This document shows, in pieces, positions 1-7,701 of a DNA stretch of 33,244 nt; the stretch's first letter is position 1, and the number at the start of each line of letters is the position of its first letter. The notes beneath the pieces were generated by a model that saw only the letters and a list, made by a program, of their open reading frames with translations, had not been told where the DNA came from and made no database searches. The DNA is taken from assembly GCA_035545895.1 (NCBI GenBank), contig DASZXJ010000229.1, positions 1 through 33,244 of the forward strand, read 5' to 3'. Source of the stretch: DASZXJ01 sp035545895. GTDB lineage: Bacteria > Planctomycetota > Phycisphaerae > Tepidisphaerales > Tepidisphaeraceae. Made by a program: the position numbers and the translations under genes.

Positions 1-1460
1 CGCTGTCCGGCCAGAAGGAGCCTTTCGAGCCCATTCATCCGGGAAAAGTTGGAATCTATCTTTGCGGCCCGACCGTCTACAAGCCGCCTCACATCGGCCA
101 TATGGTTGGCCCGATCATTTTCGACGCGATCAAGCGCTATCTGCAATACAAGGGATACGAAGTGACCTGGATCGTCAATGTCACGGATGTTGACGACAAG
201 CTGATTGAAGCTGCTGCCAGCGCCAATTCCACCGTGATCGATCTGGCGACCAAATTCACCAAACAATATTTCGATTGCCTGACGACGCTTGGCGTGGAAG
301 GGATCGACCGATTTCCCAAAGCATCGGAACACATGCCGGAGATCATCGATATCTGTCAGAAGCTGATCGACAGCGGGTACGCCTACGCAACCGAAGGCAA
401 TGTCTGGTTTGATGTCTCCAAGGATTCGGATTACGGCAAACTTTCGCATCGCAAAGTGGAAGAGCAGGAAAGCGGCACCCGTTCGCTGGAAGGTTCGGGC
501 AAGCGCAACCCAGCCGATTTTGCGCTATGGAAAAAAGCCAAGCCTGGTGAGCCGCAATGGGATTCGCCCTGGGGCCCGGGGCGTCCGGGATGGCATATCG
601 AATGCTCCGCCATGAGCATGAAATATCTCGGACAATCGTTCGACATGCACGGCGGGGGCATGGACCTGATGTTCCCCCATCACGAAAATGAATTGGCCCA
701 GAGCGAAAGCGCCACCGGCAAACCGTTTGCAAAATACTGGATGCACAACGGCCTGACTCGTCAAAATACCAAGAAGATGAGCGGCAGCCTCGGCAATGTC
801 GTATCCGCCGAAAACCTGCTCGAAGACTATGGCCCGCAGCTCGTGCGGTACATGCTGCTGAGCACGCAATATCGCCGCCCGATCGAGTTCAACGATGAAG
901 TCATGCAGGGCGCCAAAAAGGGTCTCAGCGTTTTCACGCGATTGTTTGAACGCATCGATCGATTGGCAGCAACCGTTCCCGGCATCGCCACCGAAATGGA
1001 CGCCGCTTCGGCGGACCTTCTCCCGGGCGAAGATGAACATTTCATCCGAGGCATCCTGACCTTGAAGATGAAATTTCTCGAGATGATGGACGATGATTTC
1101 AATACGGCCGGCGCAATCGGCGTGATGCATGAGATGGCGGGTGAAATCAACAGCTACATCGAGCAGACCAAGGCCGAGCAGGAAAAATCCGCGCATTTCG
1201 TGAAGATATTCAGTGCGGCCGCGCTGAGCCTCAAGAAGCTCGGGCTGCTGTTGGGGCTTTTTCGCGAGGCGCCGCGTCCCAAAGCGCAGGGCGGCTCGCG
1301 CGCCCTTGGCGATCAGCTCATGGAATTGATCATTCAACTGCGTGAACAGGCGCGCAAGAACAAGGACTTCGCCACCGCCGACGCCATCCGCGACGGCCTG
1401 GCCAAGCTTGGCATCACCGTTGAAGACCGTCCGCAGGGAACGATCTGGAGAAAAGAATAG
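1..1460 (+). CDS. cysS: Cysteinyl-tRNA synthetase, 5' end missing
   Basis: Charges tRNA-Cys with cysteine in the cytoplasm (class I synthetase). The reading frame is open from base 3 and already shows the family start region (CGPTVYKPPHIGH, HIGH motif at bases 90-101), so the true start lies left of the window and the ATG at 102 is internal. Zinc-site residues are visible: the Cys of CGPTVY, the Cys of WHIECSAM, and the His and Glu of FPHHENE. The KMSKS loop reads KMSGS (bases 774-788), with glycine in place of the second lysine, followed by the usual LGN. The C-terminal part (after about base 900) is the helical anticodon-binding region, ending in a short basic tail. It is followed after 73 bp by ruvC on the same strand. 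Identity is secure; only the 5' end is unknown. Confidence 0.97.
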   Translation, partial: LSGQKEPFEPIHPGKVGIYLCGPTVYKPPHIGHMVGPIIFDAIKRYLQYKGYEVTWIVNVTDVDDKLIEAAASANSTVIDLATKFTKQYFDCLTTLGVEGIDRFPKASEHMPEIIDICQKLIDSGYAYATEGNVWFDVSKDSDYGKLSHRKVEEQESGTRSLEGSGKRNPADFALWKKAKPGEPQWDSPWGPGRPGWHIECSAMSMKYLGQSFDMHGGGMDLMFPHHENELAQSESATGKPFAKYWMHNGLTRQNTKKMSGSLGNVVSAENLLEDYGPQLVRYMLLSTQYRRPIEFNDEVMQGAKKGLSVFTRLFERIDRLAATVPGIATEMDAASADLLPGEDEHFIRGILTLKMKFLEMMDDDFNTAGAIGVMHEMAGEINSYIEQTKAEQEKSAHFVKIFSAAALSLKKLGLLLGLFREAPRPKAQGGSRALGDQLMELIIQLREQARKNKDFATADAIRDGLAKLGITVEDRPQGTIWRKE

Positions 1461-1503
1461 CAGGCGGCGGGCAGCATGCAGCGAGCAGTGATTTGCTCGA
1501 CTG

Positions 1504-1531
1504 CCAGCCGCCAGCCGCCAGCTGCCAGCTG
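1504..1531. repeat. Four tandem heptamers directly before ruvC
   Basis: CCAGCCG, CCAGCCG, CCAGCTG, CCAGCTG stand head to tail at 1504-1531, two bases before the ruvC ATG. They replace any recognisable Shine-Dalgarno site. The upstream gap (1461-1503) has related GC-rich CAGC/GGCGG text. This resembles the short tandemly repeated repetitive (STRR) heptamers known from cyanobacterial intergenic regions. Confidence 0.8.
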
Positions 1532-1533
1532 AT

Positions 1534-2022
1534 ATGCGAATCCTCGGCATTGATCCTGGCTTGCGAATTACCGGATATGGCGTGATCGACACGCAACCGC
1601 GCCGGCCCGTGCTCGTGGATGGCGGGGTCATCCGGCTGACTCACAAATCTTCAATCGCCGACCGTTTGGTCGAACTCGACACTGAACTGCAATCACTCTT
1701 TGACGAATTCAAACCGTCCATCTGTGCCATCGAACAGCTCTATTCGCATTACGCCCATCCTCGCACCGCCATTCTGATGGGCCACGCACGAGGCGTGATT
1801 CTTTTGGTGGCACGGCGCAATCGGACGAAAGTCGAGCATTTTCCCGCCAATCGCGTCAAGCAATCGGTGGCCGGTCACGGGCATGCGTCCAAAACCCAGA
1901 TGCAGCGGGCGATTCAATCGATTTGGAATCTCAAATCCCTGCCTCAGCCGCCGGACGTGGCCGACGCACTGGCGGTGGCGTTGTGCTGTGCCCAGGGACA
2001 GAATTCCTCCAGGAAGAAGTAA
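1534..2022 (+). CDS. ruvC: Holliday junction resolvase RuvC
   Basis: Endonuclease that cuts Holliday junctions together with RuvAB during recombinational repair. The 162-residue protein has the usual length and opens with RILGIDPGLRITGYGVID, giving the first catalytic aspartate at D7. The second acidic residue is E67 in AIEQLY; the last two are D141 and D144 in PPDVADALAVAL. The motif VKQSVAGHGHASKTQ (about 108-122) matches the conserved basic loop that contacts DNA. The ATG at 1534 is fixed by this N-terminus. The start is preceded by heptamer repeats rather than an SD site. The stop codon is two bases from the start of the next gene, so the two are probably co-transcribed. ruvA and ruvB are not in the window. 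Confidence 0.96.
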   Translation: MRILGIDPGLRITGYGVIDTQPRRPVLVDGGVIRLTHKSSIADRLVELDTELQSLFDEFKPSICAIEQLYSHYAHPRTAILMGHARGVILLVARRNRTKVEHFPANRVKQSVAGHGHASKTQMQRAIQSIWNLKSLPQPPDVADALAVALCCAQGQNSSRKK

Positions 2023-2024
2023 CC

Positions 2025-2912
2025 TTGATTCAGACCAAACGAATTGGCGTTGTTTCCTCGGCCCTTTCGACTGATCCGCGCCAGGCATCGCGCTTGTCAA
2101 GACAATTCGGATTTGGCGGCGTCCTGCTGGATATCCGTTCAGCCACGCTCAACATCCCCGAACTTTCCATCACCGGCCGGCGCGAATTGCAGCACATCAT
2201 CTCGTCGCAACAGCAAACCCTGATCGGTTTGCAGATGGATCTTGGCCCCAAAGGATTATCTCAAGGCTCAGACATCGATCGCCAGATCACGATGATCGAT
2301 CGCGCAATGGAAGCCACCGCAGGAGTGGCGGCGCGCGTGTTATGCGTCGAACTTGGGCCATTACCGACATGGCCTGCCGCGGCGAGACCTAGACCGGCTA
2401 TTTCCCCGCGCGACGCAGGGGTCATCATTATCCCGTCAATGTCGTCCGCGCCGCCGGAGGCGGCGCCGATCAAGCCGCCCGATCCGTCGTTCGTCTCGCA
2501 AGTGAATGAAGTGCTGTCAGAAATCGGTCGTCGCGCCGATCGTTATAGTGTAATGCTTGCTTTTTCCAGCAGCCTGGCGGGTTTTGCCAGCCTGGAAAAG
2601 ACCATTCGCGATGCACGGTGCCCCTGGTTCGGCATCGACCTGGATCCCGTTTCGATATTGCGCGATGAGTGGAACGAAGATGAAGTGTTCTCAGCAATTG
2701 GCGGGCTTATTTGCCATGTTTGCGCCCGCGATGCAATTGTCGTCGACAAACGCACCAAGCCCGCCGTCATCGGCCAAGGCAACGTTGATTGGCCGCGATT
2801 TTTATCACGCCTCGACGAAGCCGGTTACAACGGCTTCGTCACGATCGATCCGAACGAACTCCCCGATCGTTCACGTGTCGCTGTTGCGGGATTGAAATAC
2901 CTGCAAAGTTAA
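2025..2912 (+). CDS. Sugar phosphate isomerase/epimerase-like TIM-barrel protein
   Basis: About 295 residues. The start is taken as TTG 2025, two bases after the ruvC stop, because AGGAAG at 2011-2016 gives a good Shine-Dalgarno site 8 nt upstream; the longer frame from 1923 lies inside ruvC in another frame and is not supported. The pattern KRIGVVSSAL at the start, alternating strands and helices, and a C-terminal GQGNVDWPRFLSRLDEAGYNGFVTID segment match the xylose isomerase-like TIM-barrel superfamily (AP endonuclease family 2 fold). Asp in GIDLDP and His in CHVCARD are candidate metal ligands, but the set is not obviously complete. An alanine/proline-rich stretch near residues 125-165 interrupts the barrel and may be a loop. 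Substrate cannot be told. Its stop codon overlaps that of the convergent HTH gene. Confidence 0.75.
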   Translation: MIQTKRIGVVSSALSTDPRQASRLSRQFGFGGVLLDIRSATLNIPELSITGRRELQHIISSQQQTLIGLQMDLGPKGLSQGSDIDRQITMIDRAMEATAGVAARVLCVELGPLPTWPAAARPRPAISPRDAGVIIIPSMSSAPPEAAPIKPPDPSFVSQVNEVLSEIGRRADRYSVMLAFSSSLAGFASLEKTIRDARCPWFGIDLDPVSILRDEWNEDEVFSAIGGLICHVCARDAIVVDKRTKPAVIGQGNVDWPRFLSRLDEAGYNGFVTIDPNELPDRSRVAVAGLKYLQS

Positions 2913-3412
2913 TGTTTCGGAGGAGCAGGCTTTTTGATTCGATAGTGACCCTTTTCGCAACTGATCGTAAACCGCTCGACGCATGCCTTAAGGTCTTCCC
3001 ATCGCTGGCGGATGAGATCGGCCTCGTCGGGATCGATCTCGGTATCATCCTCGACCGATTCTGTGACGGCATCGAGCAATTCCGAAAAATCACGCACCAT
3101 CGCGCGGGTTTCGTTATAAATGGACTGATCGTGCGACTGTCGCAATTCCGGCACGGGATTGGCCACAAAGAAACCGCCCGCCTCGTTGCAAAGCCAGCGG
3201 ATCAGGCGAATGTCCTTGGTCAGCAGATACATCTCTCGCAGGCGATCCAGCGGATTTTTTGTTCCGCTTTGGTCCGGATCGGTTTCCCCGGCGGGGGGCT
3301 CACACCACTTGTAAATCAGGGCCGGCGAAACACCCAGCGCTGCTGCGACCGCCTTTACTCCCGGTTCATCCACCGCTTGCCGAATCACTTCATATGATTT
3401 CATGACCGCCAT
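2909..3412 (-). CDS. Small helix-turn-helix protein, CII-like
   Basis: A 167-residue protein if started at ATG 3412 (MAVMKSYE); ATG 3403, nine bases downstream, is equally possible. The open frame continues upstream to 3643 but that would overlap the divergent glycosyltransferase, and its residues look non-coding. Residues 17-36 (PGVKAVAAALGVSPALIYKW) form a clear helix-turn-helix. The following segment (LDRLREMYLLTKDIRLIRWLCNEAGGFFV) resembles the phage regulatory CII/CP76 family, and the C-terminal half is acidic and probably helical. A DNA-binding regulator is likely but its target is unknown. No other phage gene is nearby. A TATAGA hexamer at 3418-3413 on this strand could be a -10 box giving an almost leaderless mRNA. 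Moderate confidence in family, high in coding. Confidence 0.7.
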   Translation of the reverse strand: MAVMKSYEVIRQAVDEPGVKAVAAALGVSPALIYKWCEPPAGETDPDQSGTKNPLDRLREMYLLTKDIRLIRWLCNEAGGFFVANPVPELRQSHDQSIYNETRAMVRDFSELLDAVTESVEDDTEIDPDEADLIRQRWEDLKACVERFTISCEKGHYRIKKPAPPKH

Positions 3413-3520
3413 TCTATACCGTCCGCGTGTTCCAGCACATCTTCCAGCGGCTTGTATGAACCAATCCTTTGCAAGGGCTTTATCAAACGCTAATCGCTGC
3501 CGCCGTGTAATGGTCGCGCT

Positions 3521-4474
3521 GTGAACGAATCCACCATCTATATCCTTTGCCCCGATGACAACTTTCCCAGCGGGGGCACGCGCCGGCTTTACTGGCATGT
3601 CGATACCCTCAATTCCAATGGCTTTCGGGCAACTATTGTCCACCAGAAGCGGTCGTTTCGATGCGATTGGTTTTCGAATGGAACGCCAGTGGAATATTTC
3701 GACGATGTGCGGCTGACGATGAACGATTTTCTCGTCACGCCGGAAATCCTTGGCCCGGATTTACACACCATCGCGCCGGGAGTGCGAACCATCGTATTCA
3801 ACCAGGGCACGTATAACACCTTTCGACACTATTCCCTCAACCCCGACGATTTGCAGTGCGCGTACCATGAAGCGCAGGTGGTTGGCGCGATCGTGATCTC
3901 CGAAGATGGCCGGCGGTATCTTTCCCACGCTTTTCCAAAGCTCAGGGTGCATCGACTTCATCATTCCATCGATCCTGCCGTCTTTTTCCCGCGCGAAAAA
4001 AAGCGGCAGATCAGCTTCATGCCGCGAAAACATCCGGAGGACGCTCAGCAGGTGATCAACATTCTGAAATTTCGCGGGGCACTGCGCGGATTTGGCATCG
4101 TCCCGATTGATAATGCCGACGAGATCGAAGTCGCGAGGATTCTTGGGGAATCGTTGATTTTCCTCAGTTTCGGCTACCCGGAAGGTTTTGGGCTGCCCGC
4201 CGCCGAAGCCATGGCCAGCGGGTGCGCCACCATTGGCTATCACGGTATGGGTGGACGCGAATTCCTGCGTCAGCCCTACGCATATCCCATCGAAGCAGGC
4301 GACATCCTCGGCTTTGCCCAAACCGTCGAGCGGGTTCTTCAGGCCTGGGATGACGACCCAGCATCGATACGCACGGTTTCTGCCGACGCGGTCCAATTCA
4401 TCCGTCAAACGTATTCCATCGAACGCGAACGGCAGGATATCGTGACGATCTGGAAATCCATTTTTAACGGCTGA
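3521..4474 (+). CDS. Glycosyltransferase, GT4-like
   Basis: 317 residues from GTG 3521. It probably moves a sugar from a nucleotide donor to a cell-surface glycan or a protein. The N-terminal half has a GG-containing donor/acceptor loop (NFPSGGTRRLYWH, about 14-26); the C-terminal half carries the GT-B signature EGFGLPAAEAMASG with its two glutamates (E221, E229), typical of family GT4. It is shorter than usual GT4 enzymes (350-400 residues), mainly in the N-terminal domain. TGTAAT at 3506-3511 lies ten bases before the GTG and could be a -10 box. It converges with the OGT-like gene, leaving only 2 bp between the ends, so the pair forms a small glycosylation locus on opposite strands. Acceptor unknown. 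Confidence 0.85.
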   Translation: MNESTIYILCPDDNFPSGGTRRLYWHVDTLNSNGFRATIVHQKRSFRCDWFSNGTPVEYFDDVRLTMNDFLVTPEILGPDLHTIAPGVRTIVFNQGTYNTFRHYSLNPDDLQCAYHEAQVVGAIVISEDGRRYLSHAFPKLRVHRLHHSIDPAVFFPREKKRQISFMPRKHPEDAQQVINILKFRGALRGFGIVPIDNADEIEVARILGESLIFLSFGYPEGFGLPAAEAMASGCATIGYHGMGGREFLRQPYAYPIEAGDILGFAQTVERVLQAWDDDPASIRTVSADAVQFIRQTYSIERERQDIVTIWKSIFNG

Positions 4475-4476
4475 CA

Positions 4477-6360
4477 CTACGCAAGGCTGCTGTACTCCTG
4501 CCACGCGGAGCGGTAAGCGGATTCGAGATTTCTCACAAATCGCGGCGCATCACACAGTGGCGACGTGCGCAAACGAGATCGCAATTCGCGACGCATTGAC
4601 TGCAGGCGATGCATATTTTTTGCGAGTTGAATTGAACAAGAGACATAGCCTTCCGGCGATTGTGCAATCAGGTCCGACAGCCCCACACAATTCAGAATCG
4701 TGGCGCCTGTTCGGCTGATCGGCGATGTTCCCGCCAGCGTAATCACCGGCACGCCCATCCATAACGCGTGACAGGTGGTCGTGCCCCCGTTGAAGGGATA
4801 TGTATCCAGGCCGATATCCACATCGTTGAGCGCGGCCATGTATTCCTCGGGCGTGCCTGGTCCGCGAAGGATCAATCGCGCCGGGTCGATGCCGTGCGAG
4901 GCAAAATGCGCTTCAAAGGATTGTCTTGCCGATTCGTCCGCCAAACCGCTGGCCATCAACATCAAACGGGAGCCCGGCACGCCGGTTAAAATTTTCGACC
5001 AAAGCGATATCGCGGCCGGCGTGATCTTGGCCAGTCGATTCAAGCTGCCAAATACAATGCCTTGCGAATCGGGTGCGCGATCGACAATGTCTGGAGCATC
5101 CTTGTCCGGCTGATAACACCAGAAAATGTCGGGCAGCCGCAGCAGCCGCTCCGCGTGCAAATGTTCCGTCAAGCCCGGCGGATCGAGAATCGCATCGCTG
5201 ATCCGATAGTCCATGGCCACAAGCCCCGTCGTTGCGGCATATCCCAGATAACTGATTTGAATGGGCGCTGGCTTGGCGGCAAACGCCGCCAGGCGAGAGC
5301 CGGCACTGTGGGCGGACAAATCAACCAGAATATCAATCCGGTCGGTTCGTATCTGGTCTGCCAACGACGCATCGCTCAGCCATCCCACATCAATCCAGCG
5401 ATGGGAAAGCGACCGCAATCTGGCGGTGATGTCATCGGGTGGAGTCACCCCGCTGTAACAAGTCACTTCAAATTCCGCGCGATTGTGATGGATGAGGATC
5501 GGCTCGATGAAATACTGCAGTGCATGCTGTCGGAAATCGGATGAGACATAACCGATCCGCAATTGACGGGTTGGAGTGCGATCCCGAACAGGCGGCAGGC
5601 TGGCGGAAGCAAAATTCCGCCCCCAAGTCCGATGGGCCACAAACACCTGCTCGGGAGTATGGCGATCACTGTGCAGCAGCGCCAGAAGCAGCCCGTGATT
5701 GGCATGACCGAATGGCCCTTCGACCGACATGCCGCGTTCATACGCCTCAATCGCTTGATCGATCCGGCCGGTTTCCAGAAGCGCAGAACCCAAATTCGCC
5801 CATGCCTGGCCATTCGGTTCGATTTCAACGGCGCGATTCAATAGCGCGATCGCTTCTCCGAATCGATGAGACTGCACCAGGACCAGTGCCAGATTGTTCA
5901 GAGCAAAGATGTCCTGCGGATTAAGTTCAAGAGCACGCTGAAACCACTGCTCGGCTTGCGCCGATTGCCCTGCAATCGCACGAAGGTGTCCCAGGCAGAC
6001 CATCGCGGCAGTGTTGCGAGGGTCCAGTTCGATGGCCTTTTCAAATTCCGTGGCCGCCTCGGAGGAACGATTCAATTCCCGCAGTATCTCACCCAAAACC
6101 ACGTGATCCTGCGCGCAGGAACCCGTTTCCACGCACCGACGGGCCAGCGTTAAAGCGTAATCAAGCGGTCCTGTACTGCGAGCAATGAAGGTCAGTATTC
6201 GAAGGGCATCGACGCACTTGGGATTGCGGTCAAGGATTTGGTTGCACAGCTCTGCCGACTTGCGCGCATCGCCACGCCTTAAGATCTGGGCAGCGAGCTG
6301 GACCCTGCTGGCCTCGATGCCGTCTGGGTTATTCACGGAAATAGTCCTTTTGCTCGACAC
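4477..6360 (-). CDS. TPR protein with O-GlcNAc transferase-like (GT41) domain
   Basis: 627 residues from GTG 6360, with AAGGG just upstream on this strand. Residues about 15-235 are tetratricopeptide repeats (for example EAATEFEKAIELDPRN and AEQWFQRALELNPQD). The rest is the OGT/SPINDLY catalytic region of family GT41: YVSSDFRQHA (271-280, the SDF..H motif whose histidine is important in OGT), DILVDLSAHSAGSRL, SYLGYAATTG, FGSLNRLAKITP and the UDP-site motif YPFNGGTTTCHALWMGVP. It is likely a cytoplasmic enzyme adding a sugar to protein, or making a surface glycan, with TPRs as the partner-binding arm. Bacterial members occur in many phyla and their acceptors are mostly unknown. Its neighbour is another glycosyltransferase in convergent orientation. 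Confidence 0.92.
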   Translation of the reverse strand: MSSKRTISVNNPDGIEASRVQLAAQILRRGDARKSAELCNQILDRNPKCVDALRILTFIARSTGPLDYALTLARRCVETGSCAQDHVVLGEILRELNRSSEAATEFEKAIELDPRNTAAMVCLGHLRAIAGQSAQAEQWFQRALELNPQDIFALNNLALVLVQSHRFGEAIALLNRAVEIEPNGQAWANLGSALLETGRIDQAIEAYERGMSVEGPFGHANHGLLLALLHSDRHTPEQVFVAHRTWGRNFASASLPPVRDRTPTRQLRIGYVSSDFRQHALQYFIEPILIHHNRAEFEVTCYSGVTPPDDITARLRSLSHRWIDVGWLSDASLADQIRTDRIDILVDLSAHSAGSRLAAFAAKPAPIQISYLGYAATTGLVAMDYRISDAILDPPGLTEHLHAERLLRLPDIFWCYQPDKDAPDIVDRAPDSQGIVFGSLNRLAKITPAAISLWSKILTGVPGSRLMLMASGLADESARQSFEAHFASHGIDPARLILRGPGTPEEYMAALNDVDIGLDTYPFNGGTTTCHALWMGVPVITLAGTSPISRTGATILNCVGLSDLIAQSPEGYVSCSIQLAKNMHRLQSMRRELRSRLRTSPLCDAPRFVRNLESAYRSAWQEYSSLA

Positions 6361-6399
6361 CCCTTGAGCGTTCGCTGGAACCGCTCATAGGCGTCATTC

Positions 6400-6405
6400 T
6401 ATACT
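6400..6405 (+). promoter_or_regulatory. -10-like box for a leaderless rsmA transcript
   Basis: TATACT at 6400-6405 is followed by six bases and then the rsmA GTG at 6412. There is no SD site. A transcript starting 6-7 nt after this box would begin at the start codon. No convincing -35 element is visible. Confidence 0.45.
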
Positions 6406-6411
6406 GGCATT

Positions 6412-7251
6412 GTGTCGCAGACGAAACATCAGATTCAAACGATTCTCGCGGGGGCCGGTGCATCGCCGCAACACCGGTTTGGACAGAATTTCATGATCGA
6501 CCAGAACCTCGTGCGTCTGGTCGCCGAGGCGGGGATGATCCACCCGAATGATCTGGTCATCGAAGTGGGACCGGGCACGGGCACGCTCACCGAGGAATTG
6601 CTTTCCCGAGCCGGAGCGGTACTGACTGTCGAGATCGATCGTGGCATGGCGAGGATTCTTCGTGAGCGATTTGGAGGTAATGAAAAATTTCAGTTGATCG
6701 AAGGGGATGCGCTGGCGGGGAAACATGAGTTGAATCTGGAATTGAGCGCGGCCCTGCGGGCCGCCGCTAAACAAAAGCGCGTGGTGAAACTGGTGGCGAA
6801 TCTTCCTTATAACATTGCGTCGCCGCTGGTGATTGATTTGCTGATTGCCGGCGTGGAAATTCTCGCGTTCACGGTCCAAAAAGAAGTCGCGGACCGATTG
6901 CGCGCGGGCGTGAATGACGATGCATATGGCCCACTATCGATCGTCGCTCAGATGTTGAGTCGCATCGAAGTATTGCGAACCCTGCCCCCGCAGGCATTTT
7001 GGCCGGCGCCCAAGGTTGATTCAGCCCTGGTACGAATGACGCGGGAAAACAAGCTGGGGGAACGGGCCGAGAAGTTTTCGACCTTCGTGCATCAGATTTT
7101 CAGTTTTCGTCGCAAGACGTTGAAGAAATCGCTGACGCAGTCTGAATATGACCCCGCCGTTTTGAACAAGCTCAAGATCGACCCGCAACTAAGGCCTGAG
7201 AATCTGTCGCCGAGCCAATTCCTGGAGATGTTCGACGCATTGGTGAAGTGA
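6412..7251 (+). CDS. rsmA: 16S rRNA adenine dimethyltransferase RsmA (KsgA)
   Basis: Dimethylates the two adjacent adenines near the 3' end of 16S rRNA (A1518 and A1519 in E. coli numbering) late in 30S assembly, using S-adenosylmethionine. 279 residues, a normal length. The family N-terminus HRFGQNFMIDQNLV is at 21-34, the SAM-binding motif EVGPGTGTLT at 51-60, the acidic motif VEIDRG near 73, and the catalytic NLPYNIASP at 130-138. The C-terminal helical domain ends with LSPSQFLEMFDAL. The start is GTG 6412, supported by the adjacent -10-like box and absence of an SD site. Its last 80 bases overlap the end of the convergent small membrane protein gene. Confidence 0.96.
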   Translation: MSQTKHQIQTILAGAGASPQHRFGQNFMIDQNLVRLVAEAGMIHPNDLVIEVGPGTGTLTEELLSRAGAVLTVEIDRGMARILRERFGGNEKFQLIEGDALAGKHELNLELSAALRAAAKQKRVVKLVANLPYNIASPLVIDLLIAGVEILAFTVQKEVADRLRAGVNDDAYGPLSIVAQMLSRIEVLRTLPPQAFWPAPKVDSALVRMTRENKLGERAEKFSTFVHQIFSFRRKTLKKSLTQSEYDPAVLNKLKIDPQLRPENLSPSQFLEMFDALVK

Positions 7252-7672
7252 GCGCCCACCCGATGCCCGCGAGCGCAAGCAACCCTGCCGCCACCGTATA
7301 AGCAATGTTGGATTTGATATGAAGCGCCAAAAACTCCGGTCCGGAGGATTGACCGGCTTCAAGCAGAACCAGCATTTTTACGGTGAGCATCCGAATCACC
7401 AGCGCCGCCGCCAGGGCAAGCACCATGACCAAACCATTGATCGCATGGCATTTGCGCTGCGTCACGACGCTTAAAAACGTGCCCGCCGCGCAGGCCATTG
7501 CGCCCACTACCAGTTGATACACGGCAAACGTTCGAAACAGCACCGGCGCTGCCTGCAGTGCGACCGGTCGTGAAGTCGCAAACAATTGCGTCACGAAGAT
7601 CAGCAGCGCAACCATTCCGCCAAGCCAAAGAGCCCAGCAAATCAACGTTAAAACATAAAGGAATCTCGCCAT
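7172..7672 (-). CDS. Small integral membrane protein, DUF4149-like
   Basis: 166 residues with four hydrophobic segments: about 4-29 (LYVLTLICWALWLGGMVALL), 45-67, 78-96 and 121-139. The WLGG motif in the first helix followed by F..LF and a later LF..F..Y pattern is typical of the DUF4149/TMEM205-like family of unknown function. The start at ATG 7672 fits a membrane protein without a cleaved signal. The C-terminal 26 residues lie over the 3' end of rsmA on the opposite strand and look unstructured. The gene shares a short divergent promoter region with the zinc-ribbon protein gene. No function is assigned. Confidence 0.7.
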   Translation of the reverse strand: MARFLYVLTLICWALWLGGMVALLIFVTQLFATSRPVALQAAPVLFRTFAVYQLVVGAMACAAGTFLSVVTQRKCHAINGLVMVLALAAALVIRMLTVKMLVLLEAGQSSGPEFLALHIKSNIAYTVAAGLLALAGIGWALTSPMRRTSPGIGSATDSQALVAGRS

Positions 7673-7680
7673 TGAGCTAC

Positions 7681-7690
7681 AGTATATACT
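7681..7690. promoter_or_regulatory. Palindromic divergent -10 element
   Basis: AGTATATACT is a perfect 10-bp palindrome and supplies TATACT on both strands. On the minus strand TATACT ends 8 nt before ATG 7672; on the plus strand it ends 11 nt before ATG 7702. Neither gene has an SD site, so one element may serve two nearly leaderless divergent transcripts. Confidence 0.45.
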
Positions 7691-7701
7691 GGTGCGCGCT
7701 G

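Noticed and set aside
525..1631. 368-codon open frame on the minus strand over cysS and ruvC
   Set aside because: Antisense shadow of two certain genes; its translation has no family features and part of it is heptamer repeat.
3413..3643. N-terminal extension of the HTH gene to 3643
   Set aside because: It would overlap the divergent glycosyltransferase by over 120 bp and adds no domain; ATG 3412 or 3403 sits directly before the HTH region.
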